A stretch of DNA of 7,977 bases from Saprospiraceae bacterium (lineage in GTDB: Bacteria; Bacteroidota; Bacteroidia; Chitinophagales; Saprospiraceae). The stretch is taken from positions 1 to 7,977 of the forward strand of contig SLDF01000305.1 of the NCBI GenBank assembly GCA_007125435.1, in the 5' to 3' direction. Shown here one piece after another: positions 1 through 7,027 of the stretch; the stretch's first letter is position 1, and the number at the start of each line of letters is the position of its first letter. Position numbers and translations under genes: made by a program. The notes under the pieces were generated by a model, which was given only the letters and a program-made list of their open reading frames with translations, was not told where the DNA came from and made no database searches.

Positions 1-176
1 AGGGTGATGCCCAAAGCGACAAAATGAAATACACCCATGACATAGGCCCAATGTTTATTAAGCTTTCTGTCTCTATTTATGTATAGTGCAGATGCTTCGC
101 AGTGAAATGATACATAATCCCTTTCCCATACATATGACGAAATAAAATATCCGATACATTTTATGTCCACAAATGA

Positions 177-206
177 TTGTTAATTAATTTATTAACCTTA
201 CTTTTG
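177..206 (+). promoter_or_regulatory. Bacteroidota-type promoter of rpsA
   Basis: A -33-like TTG at 177-179 is followed, after 19 bases, by TACTTTTG at 199-206, a full match to the TAnnTTTG -7 box known for Bacteroidota housekeeping sigma factors. The spacing lies in the usual range. Transcription would begin near 212-214, giving a leader of about 40 bases before the rpsA start codon. The match and spacing are seen directly; promoter activity is inferred. Confidence 0.65.
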
Positions 207-252
207 CGCCTCGAAAAATTTTTATTAACATTTTAAAACGCAGGATTCGCAC

Positions 253-2181
253 ATGAGTGAAGAAAAGAATCAAGAGCCCGCGACAGAGGCGACTGAAAAT
301 CAGGAAGTAGAAGCTACAACAGTAGTAGAAGAAGCTCCCGTAGAGAAAAAAGAAGAATCAGCCCATGATGACTTTGACTGGTCAATCGGAAAGCGCAGCA
401 CACAAAGCTACACTGAAGAGGAAGTCAAAGAATGGACTGAAAAATACGATTCCACCCTGTCATCCATAGAGGAAGGTGAGATTGTAAAAGGTAAGGTGAC
501 AGCTATGACATCGGGTGATGTTGTACTGGACATCAATTATAAGTCAGATGGACTTGTGTCTTTATCTGAGTTTAGAGACACGCCAGATCTTAGCATAGGT
601 GATGAAGTCGATGTCTACGTCGAAAGACAAGAAGACAGCAGAGGACAACTGATCCTATCCAGAAGAAAGGCGAAGCTCCTCAGAGCTTGGGATGCAATTG
701 TCGACTCTTACGAAAATGGTACCATCATCAAAGGTACGGTTATCTCTAAGACCAAAGGCGGATTGATCGCAGACTGTAATGGTCTTGAAACATTCTTACC
801 AGGTTCTCAGATTGATATCAAGCCTATCATTGATTACGATCAATACGTAGGTAAGACAATGGAGTTCAAAGTGGTGAAAATCAATGAAGTCATCAAAAAT
901 GCCGTAGTGTCTCATAAAGCACTTATAGAAAGTGACTTGGCAGAGCAAAGAGATCAAATCATTTCTGGTCTGGAGAAAGGACAAGTACTGGAAGGTATCG
1001 TGAAGAACCTTACAGACTTTGGTGCTTTTATGGATCTGGGAGGCGTAGATGGTCTATTGTACATCACGGATATCTCCTGGGGAAGAATCAATCACCCGGA
1101 AGAGGTGCTAGAGCTTAATCAAAAAGTCAATGTCGTAGTACTAGACTTTGATGAGAACAAGAAGAGGATTTCCCTTGGTCTCAAGCAACTGCAGCCACAT
1201 CCATGGGATGTACTAGGTGATGATATACAAGAAGGATCTACTGTAAAAGGAAAGATTGTAAATATCGAAGATTACGGTGCTTTCTTAGAAATCATGCCAG
1301 GCGTTGAAGGCTTGATACACGTATCAGAAGTATCCTGGAGCAACCAGCCGGTTAATGCCAGAGAGTTCTTTACCATTGATCAGGAATTCGAAGCTAAAGT
1401 GGTCACTATTGATAGAGAAGAGCGCAAAATGTCGCTCAGTCTTAAGCAATTGACTAAAGATCCGTGGGAAGAGATACAGACAAAATACCCGGTAGAGAGC
1501 AGACACAAAGGAGAAGTGAAGAACCTTACACCGTATGGTGTATTTGTAGAGTTAGAGGACGGCATAGGCGGTATGGTACACATATCTGACTTATCTTGGA
1601 CTAAGCGTTATTCTCATCCTTCTGAATTTACAAAAGTAGGTGAAGAAATAGAGGTAAGCATTTTAGAGATTGATACAGAAAGTCGTAAGCTATCTCTAGG
1701 TCACAAGCAACTTGAGGAGAACCCTTGGGATACTTTTGAAAATGTCTTCCCGGTAGGGTCATATCACGAAGCTACCATCTTGAGAAAAGATGATAGAGGA
1801 GCTATTGTACAGTTACCTTATGGATTGGAGGCCTTTGCGCCGATCAAGCATATCCGCAAGGAAGACAATACTATGGCAGAAGTAGATGAAGCATTGACTG
1901 TTAAGGTTATTGAATTCAATCGCGACGATAAAAGAATCTTAGTTTCTCACTTGAGATATTTAGAAGACATCAGAAGAGAAGCTGATGATCAAGTGAAGGC
2001 AGAGAAAAAGCAGGAGCGCGACGAGACACGTCGAACTATCAAGAAGCAAGCTTCTAAAGTCGAGCGTACAACGCTTGGTGATATGGCTGCCTTCGCTGAG
2101 TTGAAAGACCAACTCGAAGATAGTGACGAGCCTAAAAAAGCTACTGCTAAGAAAGCTGAAGCTAAAAAAGAAGAGGAATAA
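253..2181 (+). CDS. rpsA: 30S ribosomal protein S1
   Basis: Ribosomal protein S1 binds mRNA on the small subunit and helps load it for translation. The 642-residue product has an acidic, Glu-rich N-terminal extension (about 1-45). Six S1/OB-fold RNA-binding domains follow, at roughly 73-140, 155-224, 241-312, 326-399, 414-486 and 499-570. Domains 3-5 are the most canonical, with YGAF/FGAF/YGVF cores, and each ends in a KQL...PW(D/E) linker. The last 70 residues are a highly charged Lys/Glu tail. The length is in the range of six-domain S1 proteins, with extra length at both ends. The ATG at 253 lies about 40 bases below a good promoter, in an A/T-rich leader without a convincing Shine-Dalgarno. 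The gene is followed by its own terminator and appears to be transcribed alone. Identification is secure. Confidence 0.97.
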   Translation: MSEEKNQEPATEATENQEVEATTVVEEAPVEKKEESAHDDFDWSIGKRSTQSYTEEEVKEWTEKYDSTLSSIEEGEIVKGKVTAMTSGDVVLDINYKSDGLVSLSEFRDTPDLSIGDEVDVYVERQEDSRGQLILSRRKAKLLRAWDAIVDSYENGTIIKGTVISKTKGGLIADCNGLETFLPGSQIDIKPIIDYDQYVGKTMEFKVVKINEVIKNAVVSHKALIESDLAEQRDQIISGLEKGQVLEGIVKNLTDFGAFMDLGGVDGLLYITDISWGRINHPEEVLELNQKVNVVVLDFDENKKRISLGLKQLQPHPWDVLGDDIQEGSTVKGKIVNIEDYGAFLEIMPGVEGLIHVSEVSWSNQPVNAREFFTIDQEFEAKVVTIDREERKMSLSLKQLTKDPWEEIQTKYPVESRHKGEVKNLTPYGVFVELEDGIGGMVHISDLSWTKRYSHPSEFTKVGEEIEVSILEIDTESRKLSLGHKQLEENPWDTFENVFPVGSYHEATILRKDDRGAIVQLPYGLEAFAPIKHIRKEDNTMAEVDEALTVKVIEFNRDDKRILVSHLRYLEDIRREADDQVKAEKKQERDETRRTIKKQASKVERTTLGDMAAFAELKDQLEDSDEPKKATAKKAEAKKEEE

Positions 2182-2204
2182 AGAAACCTCGAAACTTTAA
2201 ACGT

Positions 2205-2239
2205 AAAAAAGCCGGCTGATGATTTCAGTCGGCTTTTTT
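2205..2239 (+). terminator. intrinsic terminator of rpsA
   Basis: The arms AAAAAAGCCGGCTG (2205-2218) and CAGTCGGCTTTTTT (2226-2239) pair over 14 positions with one G-T wobble around a 7-base loop, ending in a T6 tract. It begins 23 bases after the rpsA stop codon. The A-tract on the other arm means it could also stop transcription arriving on the minus strand. It separates rpsA from recA transcription. Confidence 0.9.
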
Positions 2240-2657
2240 GGTTTAAGTGTTGTGGGATCTGTCACTATTTCTAACCTTTTGTTCAATCAGATCTATTGCA
2301 TTGTTCGGGTTCAATATCGTAATTAAGGTTTAAATAAATTTTTTATGGCATTACCCTCCTCCCCAAATTTAGCCTGCGGGCGAGGTCGCTAAAAACATGT
2401 TGGTAGATTTTGTGATTCGATATTGCTCTTGACCGTTGCATATTGCTGATGAATTGGGGCTGATAAATATGCGATTGATTTGTCAAGTTTGGGGGGGCGT
2501 TGCAGTTATACCCGTAATCTCATTGGAGTTGATAAAATTACACATTAAACGAGTATATATTCAAATAATTCCTATATTTATGGCCATATTTTAAAATATC
2601 TGTTTTTGGTGGCAGCGCTCCACAGTTGCCTTCACAAACCCATAAATAAAAATCGAT
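2240..2657. other. gene-free region between rpsA and recA
   Basis: No open frame of convincing length or composition was found on either strand. The stretch is A/T-rich and includes a G7 run at 2491-2497. Its last 80 bases hold the candidate recA promoter, a palindrome, and an A-rich sequence just ahead of the recA ATG. Nothing recognisable was seen in about 2245-2570. It is long for a leader between two core genes, so an unrecognised regulatory RNA or decayed sequence is possible, but nothing here shows one. Confidence 0.6.
2577..2608 (+). promoter_or_regulatory. candidate recA promoter with palindromic operator-like site
   Basis: TTTA (2577-2580) and TGTTTTTG (2601-2608) are separated by 20 bases and each differs by one base from the Bacteroidota TTTG / TAnnTTTG boxes. 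The spacer contains a perfect 14-base palindrome, ATATTTTAAAATAT (2586-2599), placed where a repressor could block RNA polymerase. The start of transcription would be near 2615, about 43 bases before the recA ATG. Boxes and palindrome are seen; the roles are inferred, and A/T-rich palindromes arise by chance. Confidence 0.35.
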
Positions 2658-3701
2658 ATGAGTAAAGAGAAAGACGAAAAGTTAAAGGCATTAAAGCTGA
2701 CAGTTGACCGATTGGAAAAGACCTATGGAAAAGGAACGATCATGAAGCTTGGCGATAAGCAAGTCGTTCAGGTCGAGGCTATTTCTACTGGTTCTTTGGG
2801 ACTAGATATCGCCTTGGGGATGGGTGGTTTTCCGAGAGGTCGAGTTATAGAAATCTATGGACCTGAGTCATCCGGTAAGACGACACTAGCTATCCACGCT
2901 ATTGCCGAGTGTCAGAAGAAAGGTGGTATAGCAGCTATGATTGATGCAGAGCATGCTTTTGACCGATTCTATGCCGAGTCTCTGGGTGTCGATACAGAAA
3001 ACCTCTTGATATCACAACCGGATAATGGAGAACAGGCATTAGAGATAGCTGAAAACCTCATTCGCTCAGGTGCTATTGATATTATAGTCATAGACTCCGT
3101 CGCAGCACTGGTACCACGAAGTGAAATTGAAGGCGAAATGGGTGACTCCAAGGTAGGTCTTCAGGCTCGTCTGATGTCCCAAGCATTGAGAAAACTGACA
3201 GGTAGTATTGGACGAACAGGATGTTGTTGCATCTTTATCAATCAACTTAGAGAAAAGATTGGTGTGATGTTTGGTAACCCTGAAACAACAACCGGTGGTA
3301 ATGCCCTCAAGTTTTATTCATCGATAAGGCTTGATATACGTAAGAGCGGCGCTTCTATAAAAGACAAAGAAGGCAATTTAGTAGCCAACCACGTCAAGGT
3401 AAAAGTGGTCAAGAACAAATTAGCGCCACCATTTAGAGTTGCAGAATTTGACATCGTATTTGGACAAGGTATCTCTAAGTCCGGAGAAATAGTTGACCTG
3501 GGTGTCGATCTGGATATCATCGAAAAGAGTGGATCGTGGTATAGCTACGGCGGGACTAAAATTGCACAAGGCCGAGAAGCTGCCAAGACGTTTTTGGAAG
3601 ATAATCCTGAGCTGGCAGAAGAAATCGAAAATAAAATTAAGACCAAGCTTGGTACAATAGTACCTGACCCGAAAGAGTTTGAAGAAGCACCTGAGAGCTA
3701 A
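2658..3701 (+). CDS. recA: recombinase RecA
   Basis: RecA is the DNA-dependent ATPase that forms filaments on single-stranded DNA, drives homologous pairing and strand exchange, and acts as SOS co-protease where a LexA system exists. The 347-residue protein is full length. Walker A GPESSGKT is at 68-75. The catalytic glutamate is E98 in DAEHAFD. Walker B DIIVIDS is at 141-147. The L2 DNA-binding region, with NQLREKIGVMFGNPETTTGG, runs from about 195 to 214. The short C-terminal domain ends in an acidic tail (EFEEAPES). A run of three cysteines (189-191) lies in the strand before L2. The ATG follows an A-rich sequence rather than a Shine-Dalgarno. The gene stands alone between terminators. Identification is secure. 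Confidence 0.98.
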   Translation: MSKEKDEKLKALKLTVDRLEKTYGKGTIMKLGDKQVVQVEAISTGSLGLDIALGMGGFPRGRVIEIYGPESSGKTTLAIHAIAECQKKGGIAAMIDAEHAFDRFYAESLGVDTENLLISQPDNGEQALEIAENLIRSGAIDIIVIDSVAALVPRSEIEGEMGDSKVGLQARLMSQALRKLTGSIGRTGCCCIFINQLREKIGVMFGNPETTTGGNALKFYSSIRLDIRKSGASIKDKEGNLVANHVKVKVVKNKLAPPFRVAEFDIVFGQGISKSGEIVDLGVDLDIIEKSGSWYSYGGTKIAQGREAAKTFLEDNPELAEEIENKIKTKLGTIVPDPKEFEEAPES

Positions 3702-3773
3702 CCAATAGATTAATGCCAATAGTGCATGAGATCATCAAGTCGGCAAATTTTTCTTTGTTGGCTTCACTTTCAT

Positions 3774-3814
3774 AAGATTAGTCCATGTCAATAACAGTGA
3801 TGTGGACTAATCTT
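3774..3814 (+). terminator. terminator-like hairpin after recA
   Basis: AAGATTAGTCCA (3774-3785) and TGGACTAATCTT (3803-3814) are perfect 12-base complements. Five further inner pairs, two of them G-T wobbles, leave a loop of about 7 bases. The right arm runs into TTCTC, so the U-tract is short and interrupted. It lies 72 bases after the recA stop. It most likely ends recA transcription and could also act against transcripts of the convergent operon. Confidence 0.65.
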
Positions 3815-4020
3815 TTCTCATACCACTGCAATTCGTTGGTGAAGGGACAAACTGTAACGATGCTACGACGACAAGAGTAGGATAATATCCAAGGCGACAA
3901 AGTAATATGAGCCATACGAAAGGTAAATGCAATTTCGCAATATCAATAGTGAGCATGATTTGCACTACCTGGACTCAAAGTTGGGGGCAGGAAGGAAAGC
4001 TCAATTATTCTTTTCATATC

Positions 4021-4160
4021 GGCTATGCTCGCGTAAAACCAGAGCATAAAAATTTGAAAGTCTGCTTTCCCCTTCAAGCCTAAACACCGGAGATAGCAAC
4101 GCTATCGTAGCGTAAACGTTTGAGACAGCGTAGCGCACATCTCAAAGTATAAACCGGGTT
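4021..4160. repeat. cluster of short inverted and direct repeats
   Basis: Four small dyads are packed here: TATGCTC/GAGCATA (4024-4030, 4042-4048); GATAGC/GCTATC (4092-4097, 4101-4106); ACGCTA/TAGCGT (4099-4104, 4108-4113), which overlaps and excludes the previous one; and TTTGAGA/TCTCAAA (4119-4125, 4140-4146). CGTAGCG occurs twice (4106-4112, 4129-4135). GCTATGCTCGCGTAAA (4022-4037) and GCTATCGTAGCGTAAA (4101-4116) match at 13 of 16 positions. The block sits directly downstream of the epimerase on the minus strand but lacks a T-tract, so it is not a clear terminator. It may be an interspersed palindromic repeat or a 3'-UTR structure. Confidence 0.45.
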
Positions 4161-4164
4161 AAAT

Positions 4165-5133
4165 TTACTGATACCGATCGGTGTACCAGACAAATACCTT
4201 CTCTAATCCGGCAGCAAAATCAATCTTGGGGTCGTACGATAATAGTCGGCGTGCCTTCGATATATCGGCCAATGAATGTCGGATGTCACCCGGCCGTTCC
4301 GGACCGTGGATGGGCTGGATATCTTTACCACTGATCTTTTGCAATGCATGGTGCATGTCTAGCAGGGTATTGGCTTCGCCGTAGGCAATATTGTAGATCT
4401 GATTAAGGGCAGCTTGTTGATCTGTAAACAGCGAAAGCACATTGGCCTGGACGGCATTATCTATGTAGGTGAAATCGCGGCTGGTCAGTCCATCGCCATT
4501 GATCGTGGGCTGACGATCCTGGATGAAGGCCTTGCAAAATATAGGGATCACTGCCGCATATGGATTGTCAGGGCTCTGCCTCGGGCCGAATACATTGAAA
4601 TATCTCAAGCCAATAAAGTGAATATTGTAGGTGTGAGCAAATACGTCGGCATACTGCTCAATGGCTGCTTTGGTCACAGCATATGGTGACAAGGGCTTAC
4701 CAATCCTATCCTCTACCTTGGGCAGGGCCTTGTGGTCACCATAAGTGGAAGACGAACATGCTAATATTACGCGGTCCACACCAGCCTCGGCAGCTGACTT
4801 CATAATATTGAGGGTGCCGCCGACATTGACGGCATTGCTGCGGAGCGGATCCTGGATGGAACGCGGCACTGAGCCCAATGCTGCCTGATGCGAGACCAGA
4901 TCAATACCTACCATGGCCTTATCACAAGTCGCTTTATCACATATGTCGCCTTCGATAAACTCATACTGTGGATGGTCTATAAATGCATCTATGTTTTCTC
5001 TGAGGCCTGTAGATAGGTCGTCCAGAACCCTTACCTTCCCGACACGATGATCGGATAGCAAATAGGCTACCAGATTGCTGCCTATGAAACCAGCCCCCCC
5101 GGTGACCAAAATGTTTTTTTTGTGCTGTGACAT
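4165..5133 (-). CDS. WbpP/TviC-like UDP-N-acetylhexosamine 4-epimerase
   Basis: This 322-residue protein is an extended short-chain dehydrogenase/reductase of the sugar-nucleotide epimerase group. The NAD-binding TGGAGFIG is at 11-18. The catalytic serine region CSSSTYGDH is at 126-134, and the YxxxK pair is Y151/K155 in SPYAVTK. LRYFNVFGPRQ is at 176-186. The segments AALGSVPRS, LPKVEDRIGKPLSPYAVTK and DIRHSLADISKA closely follow WbpP of Pseudomonas and TviC of Salmonella, which interconvert UDP-GlcNAc and UDP-GalNAc or their uronic acids. The small residue S287 after H286 aligns with the WbpP position linked to acceptance of N-acetylated sugars. It is the second gene of an operon, 31 bases after the aminotransferase, pointing to surface polysaccharide precursor synthesis in the cytoplasm. 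Exact substrate is inferred; a UDP-glucuronate-type epimerase is the main alternative. Confidence 0.88.
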   Translation of the reverse strand: MSQHKKNILVTGGAGFIGSNLVAYLLSDHRVGKVRVLDDLSTGLRENIDAFIDHPQYEFIEGDICDKATCDKAMVGIDLVSHQAALGSVPRSIQDPLRSNAVNVGGTLNIMKSAAEAGVDRVILACSSSTYGDHKALPKVEDRIGKPLSPYAVTKAAIEQYADVFAHTYNIHFIGLRYFNVFGPRQSPDNPYAAVIPIFCKAFIQDRQPTINGDGLTSRDFTYIDNAVQANVLSLFTDQQAALNQIYNIAYGEANTLLDMHHALQKISGKDIQPIHGPERPGDIRHSLADISKARRLLSYDPKIDFAAGLEKVFVWYTDRYQ

Positions 5134-5164
5134 GTTGTATAGTTGCTGTTTTATTATGTAATAG

Positions 5165-6295
5165 CTAGAAACTTTCTACTGCCTCCGATACGGCATCTAT
5201 GATGACCGCCTGTATGTCAGGGGTCAGCTCTGAGTGTATGGGTAGTGAAAATACCTCGTCGCAAAGCTGTGCGGTGACCGGCAAGCTGTATCCCTCGGGC
5301 ACCCACGATTCAAATGCCTTCTGCGCATACAATGGCACGGGATAGTAGATCATGCAAGGCAGATTTTTTGCTTGCATCTGCTGGACGATATGGTCTCGCA
5401 TGCCATTGGCTGCTTTGAGCGTATACTGGTGAAACACATGTGTGCTAAATCTGGATCTAGCCGGACAGGTGATGCCACTTAGCTGACTGAGCTGTTCATC
5501 ATAGCGATCTGCTGCCAACAACCTGTTCGCATTGTAGGCATCCAGATGTCTGAGCTTGATATTGAGTATGGCGGCCTGGATGCTGTCAAGCCTGGAATTG
5601 ACACCAATCCTGTCGTGATAATAACGTCTGGATTGACCATGATTGGCAATCATCCTGAGCTTTTCGGCGAGATCATCATTATCAGTAAACATAGCGCCCC
5701 CATCGCCATAGCATCCAAGATTCTTACTTGGAAAAAACGATGTGCAGCCAATATCACTTAGCGTACCTGTCTTGGCTATGCGACCATCGGTATACGTGTA
5801 GTCAGCCCCGATAGCCTGAGCATTGTCCTCTATCACTGCCACACCATGGTGTCTGGCAATATCCATGATCGGCTCCATGTCCGCACTCTGACCAAAAAGA
5901 TGAACAGGTACGATCGCTTTTGTCCTGGATGTGATGGCCGCTTTGATCGCCTCAGGCGTGACATTAAAAGTTTCCGGATCTACATCCACCATGACGGGTT
6001 TCAGTTGTAAGAGACCTATGACTTCTGCCGTAGCGACATAGGTAAATGCCGGCACAATGACTTCGTCACCCGGCTGGAGATCTAATGCCATCATAGCGAT
6101 TTGTAGTGCATCCGTACCATTGGCACAGGGGATAACATGCTTCACGCCGAGATATTCTTCTAGTGCCTTTTGAAAATCTTTGACCGCAAATCCATTGATG
6201 AATTGTGTGCTTCGGATCACTTCCAGTACAGCTTCGTCAATCTCAGCACTGATATTTTGATATTGGGTCTTTAAGTCGACCATTTGAATGTTCAT
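5165..6295 (-). CDS. DegT/DnrJ/EryC1/StrS-family sugar-nucleotide aminotransferase
   Basis: A 376-residue PLP-dependent aminotransferase of fold type I, full length for the family. Members transfer an amino group, usually from glutamate, to a keto-sugar nucleotide. Visible motifs are the PLP phosphate-binding CANGTDAL (57-64), EDNAQAIGA (156-164) whose D157 would contact the pyridine nitrogen, and SFFPSKNLGCYGDGGA (186-201) with the Schiff-base lysine K191. The start MNIQMVDLKTQYQNI is the usual N-terminus of this family. The closest functional type I recognise is the WbpE/WlbC group acting on 3-keto-UDP-GlcNAcA, but C3 or C4 specificity cannot be read from sequence. It is the first gene of a two-gene minus-strand operon with the 4-epimerase. 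A TAnnTTTG box lies 26 bases upstream of its ATG. Confidence 0.9.
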   Translation of the reverse strand: MNIQMVDLKTQYQNISAEIDEAVLEVIRSTQFINGFAVKDFQKALEEYLGVKHVIPCANGTDALQIAMMALDLQPGDEVIVPAFTYVATAEVIGLLQLKPVMVDVDPETFNVTPEAIKAAITSRTKAIVPVHLFGQSADMEPIMDIARHHGVAVIEDNAQAIGADYTYTDGRIAKTGTLSDIGCTSFFPSKNLGCYGDGGAMFTDNDDLAEKLRMIANHGQSRRYYHDRIGVNSRLDSIQAAILNIKLRHLDAYNANRLLAADRYDEQLSQLSGITCPARSRFSTHVFHQYTLKAANGMRDHIVQQMQAKNLPCMIYYPVPLYAQKAFESWVPEGYSLPVTAQLCDEVFSLPIHSELTPDIQAVIIDAVSEAVESF

Positions 6296-6320
6296 ATATA
6301 AGGAGGTATTTTGATACAGA

Positions 6321-6328
6321 CAAAGGTA
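6321..6328 (-). promoter_or_regulatory. candidate -7 box of the aminotransferase-epimerase operon
   Basis: Read on the minus strand this is TACCTTTG, a full match to the Bacteroidota TAnnTTTG box. Transcription would start near 6315, about 20 bases before the aminotransferase ATG at 6295. No good TTTG -33 box is seen at the expected distance, so the call rests on one box and its position. The left end of the IS630 element is only about 50 bases further upstream, so insertion may have replaced the natural upstream region. Confidence 0.45.
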
Positions 6329-6435
6329 ATGGATAAATCCGACTTATACGTGATACGTTTAGGGGTATGCTTATTGTTATAAAGTGTTAAGGTTTGTTGA
6401 TTCACTAATCTTTAGCCCGATAATACTGTATCGTT

Positions 6436-6468
6436 CCTTTTGTGTATTATATAATTACACATAAAAGG
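6436..6468 (+). repeat. imperfect hairpin in the leader of the IS630 transposase
   Basis: CCTTTT (6436-6441) pairs with AAAAGG (6463-6468) and GTGTA (6442-6446) pairs with TACAC (6456-6460). The two stems are joined with a two-base bulge, and the apex is a short A/T sequence including TTATATAA. The hairpin ends 24 bases before the transposase ATG. Hairpins at this place in other IS elements (IS10, IS50) limit transposase expression from outside transcripts; the same role here, or a transposase binding site, is inference. Confidence 0.5.
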
Positions 6469-6492
6469 TTTATCTTGTGGTAAAAAAAAGTC

Positions 6493-7017
6493 ATGGGTAG
6501 ACCAGTTTTAAAAGTAAAGGGCTATACTTCCGAACAAATTAAAGACCTAATAAAAAAAGAAGATAAATATACAATTGGATGGCGACTGCATGCAGTTTAT
6601 CAAGTGTCACTTGGGGTACCAAGTAGAAAATTGGAAGAATTGTACCATACTAGTTTTAAGCAGATTACAAATTGGGTACATCGATTCGAAGATGAAGGCG
6701 TAGAGGGACTAGTTGATAAACCTGGCAGAGGGAGAAAGTCTCGTCTCACAACGGATCAGAAAAAAAGAGTTTTAGATGTCATTTTAAACAAATCTCCAAC
6801 AAGCTTTGGCTATAACACGGAGACGTGGACTGGTCCATTAGTACTTGACTTCATTAATAATGAGTTTAACATACTCTACAAAAAAGCTCAGATTTACAAC
6901 ATCCTCAAGGAACTCGGTCTAAGCTATCAAAGATCAAAAGGATTTTACCCTGAAGCTGATCCCGATAAACAAGAGGAGTTCAAAGAGGCGTTAAAAAAAA
7001 CTGCTGGAAAGTCCTGA
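6493..7017 (+). CDS. IS630-family transposase, N-terminal DNA-binding part (frame A)
   Basis: This 174-residue frame holds the DNA-binding half of an IS630 transposase. A first helix-turn-helix lies at about 29-76 (IGWRLHAVYQ to FEDEGVEGLV). A basic GRGRKSR linker (78-84) follows, then a winged helix at about 85-150 with the family's SFGYNTETWT signature. There is no catalytic residue in this frame. It ends at TGA shortly after TTA-AAA-AAA-ACT. Switching there to the next frame (one A fewer, or a +1 shift) continues as KKLLESPDDTVLLFEDEF, which leads straight into the catalytic domain. The start ATG at 6493 follows an A8-containing leader. The frame is either part of a transposase made by programmed frameshifting or transcript slippage, or a recently frameshifted copy. 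Alone it could act as a DNA-binding inhibitor. Confidence 0.88.
   Translation: MGRPVLKVKGYTSEQIKDLIKKEDKYTIGWRLHAVYQVSLGVPSRKLEELYHTSFKQITNWVHRFEDEGVEGLVDKPGRGRKSRLTTDQKKRVLDVILNKSPTSFGYNTETWTGPLVLDFINNEFNILYKKAQIYNILKELGLSYQRSKGFYPEADPDKQEEFKEALKKTAGKS
6993..7000 (+). other. A8 slippery tract joining the two transposase frames
   Basis: Eight consecutive A's lie at 6993-7000 inside the 23-base overlap of frames A and B (6995-7017). Frame A reads TTA AAA AAA ACT here; frame B reads AAA AAA CTG CTG. Deleting one A, or a +1 shift, makes one continuous transposase of about 349 residues. A tract of this length is known to promote RNA polymerase slippage. Whether it is programmed or a mutation cannot be decided from one copy. 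Confidence 0.6.
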
Positions 7018-7027
7018 TGATACTGTT

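Larger units (their letters stand above)
3702..4164. other. gene-free region between convergent recA and epimerase
   Basis: This gap lies between the 3' ends of recA (+) and the epimerase (-). It holds the recA terminator-like hairpin (3774-3814) and a cluster of small inverted and direct repeats (4021-4160). Only very short frames occur: a 20-codon frame at 3713-3775 on the plus strand and a 45-codon frame at 3915-3778 on the minus strand that overlaps the hairpin. Neither resembles a known protein. Nothing recognisable was seen in about 3830-4020. Confidence 0.6.

Noticed and set aside
2484..2491. CAAGTTTG as a recA -7 box.
   Set aside because: No TTTG or TTG at a suitable distance upstream, and it lies over 160 bases from the ATG; the site at 2577-2608 fits better.
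3420..3719. 99-codon minus-strand frame inside recA.
   Set aside because: It lies opposite a fully conserved recA coding region and has no protein-like features; an antisense shadow.
3713..3775. 20-codon plus-strand frame after recA (MPIVHEIIKSANFSLLASLS).
   Set aside because: Too short, no family resemblance, no start signal, and it runs into the recA terminator hairpin.
3889..3905. Similarity between 3889-3905 and the window's first 30 bases around GCGACAAA.
   Set aside because: Only eight bases match exactly and the surroundings diverge; no evidence of a real repeat.
3778..3915. 45-codon minus-strand frame overlapping the recA terminator hairpin.
   Set aside because: Atypical composition and overlap with a structured terminator argue against a real gene.
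6300..6307. Perfect Shine-Dalgarno AAGGAGGT on the plus strand, followed by a TTG-started 24-codon frame.
   Set aside because: The frame ends at 6379-6381 and resembles nothing. The site lies in the leader of the opposite-strand aminotransferase, and Bacteroidota make little use of Shine-Dalgarno sites. Most likely chance.
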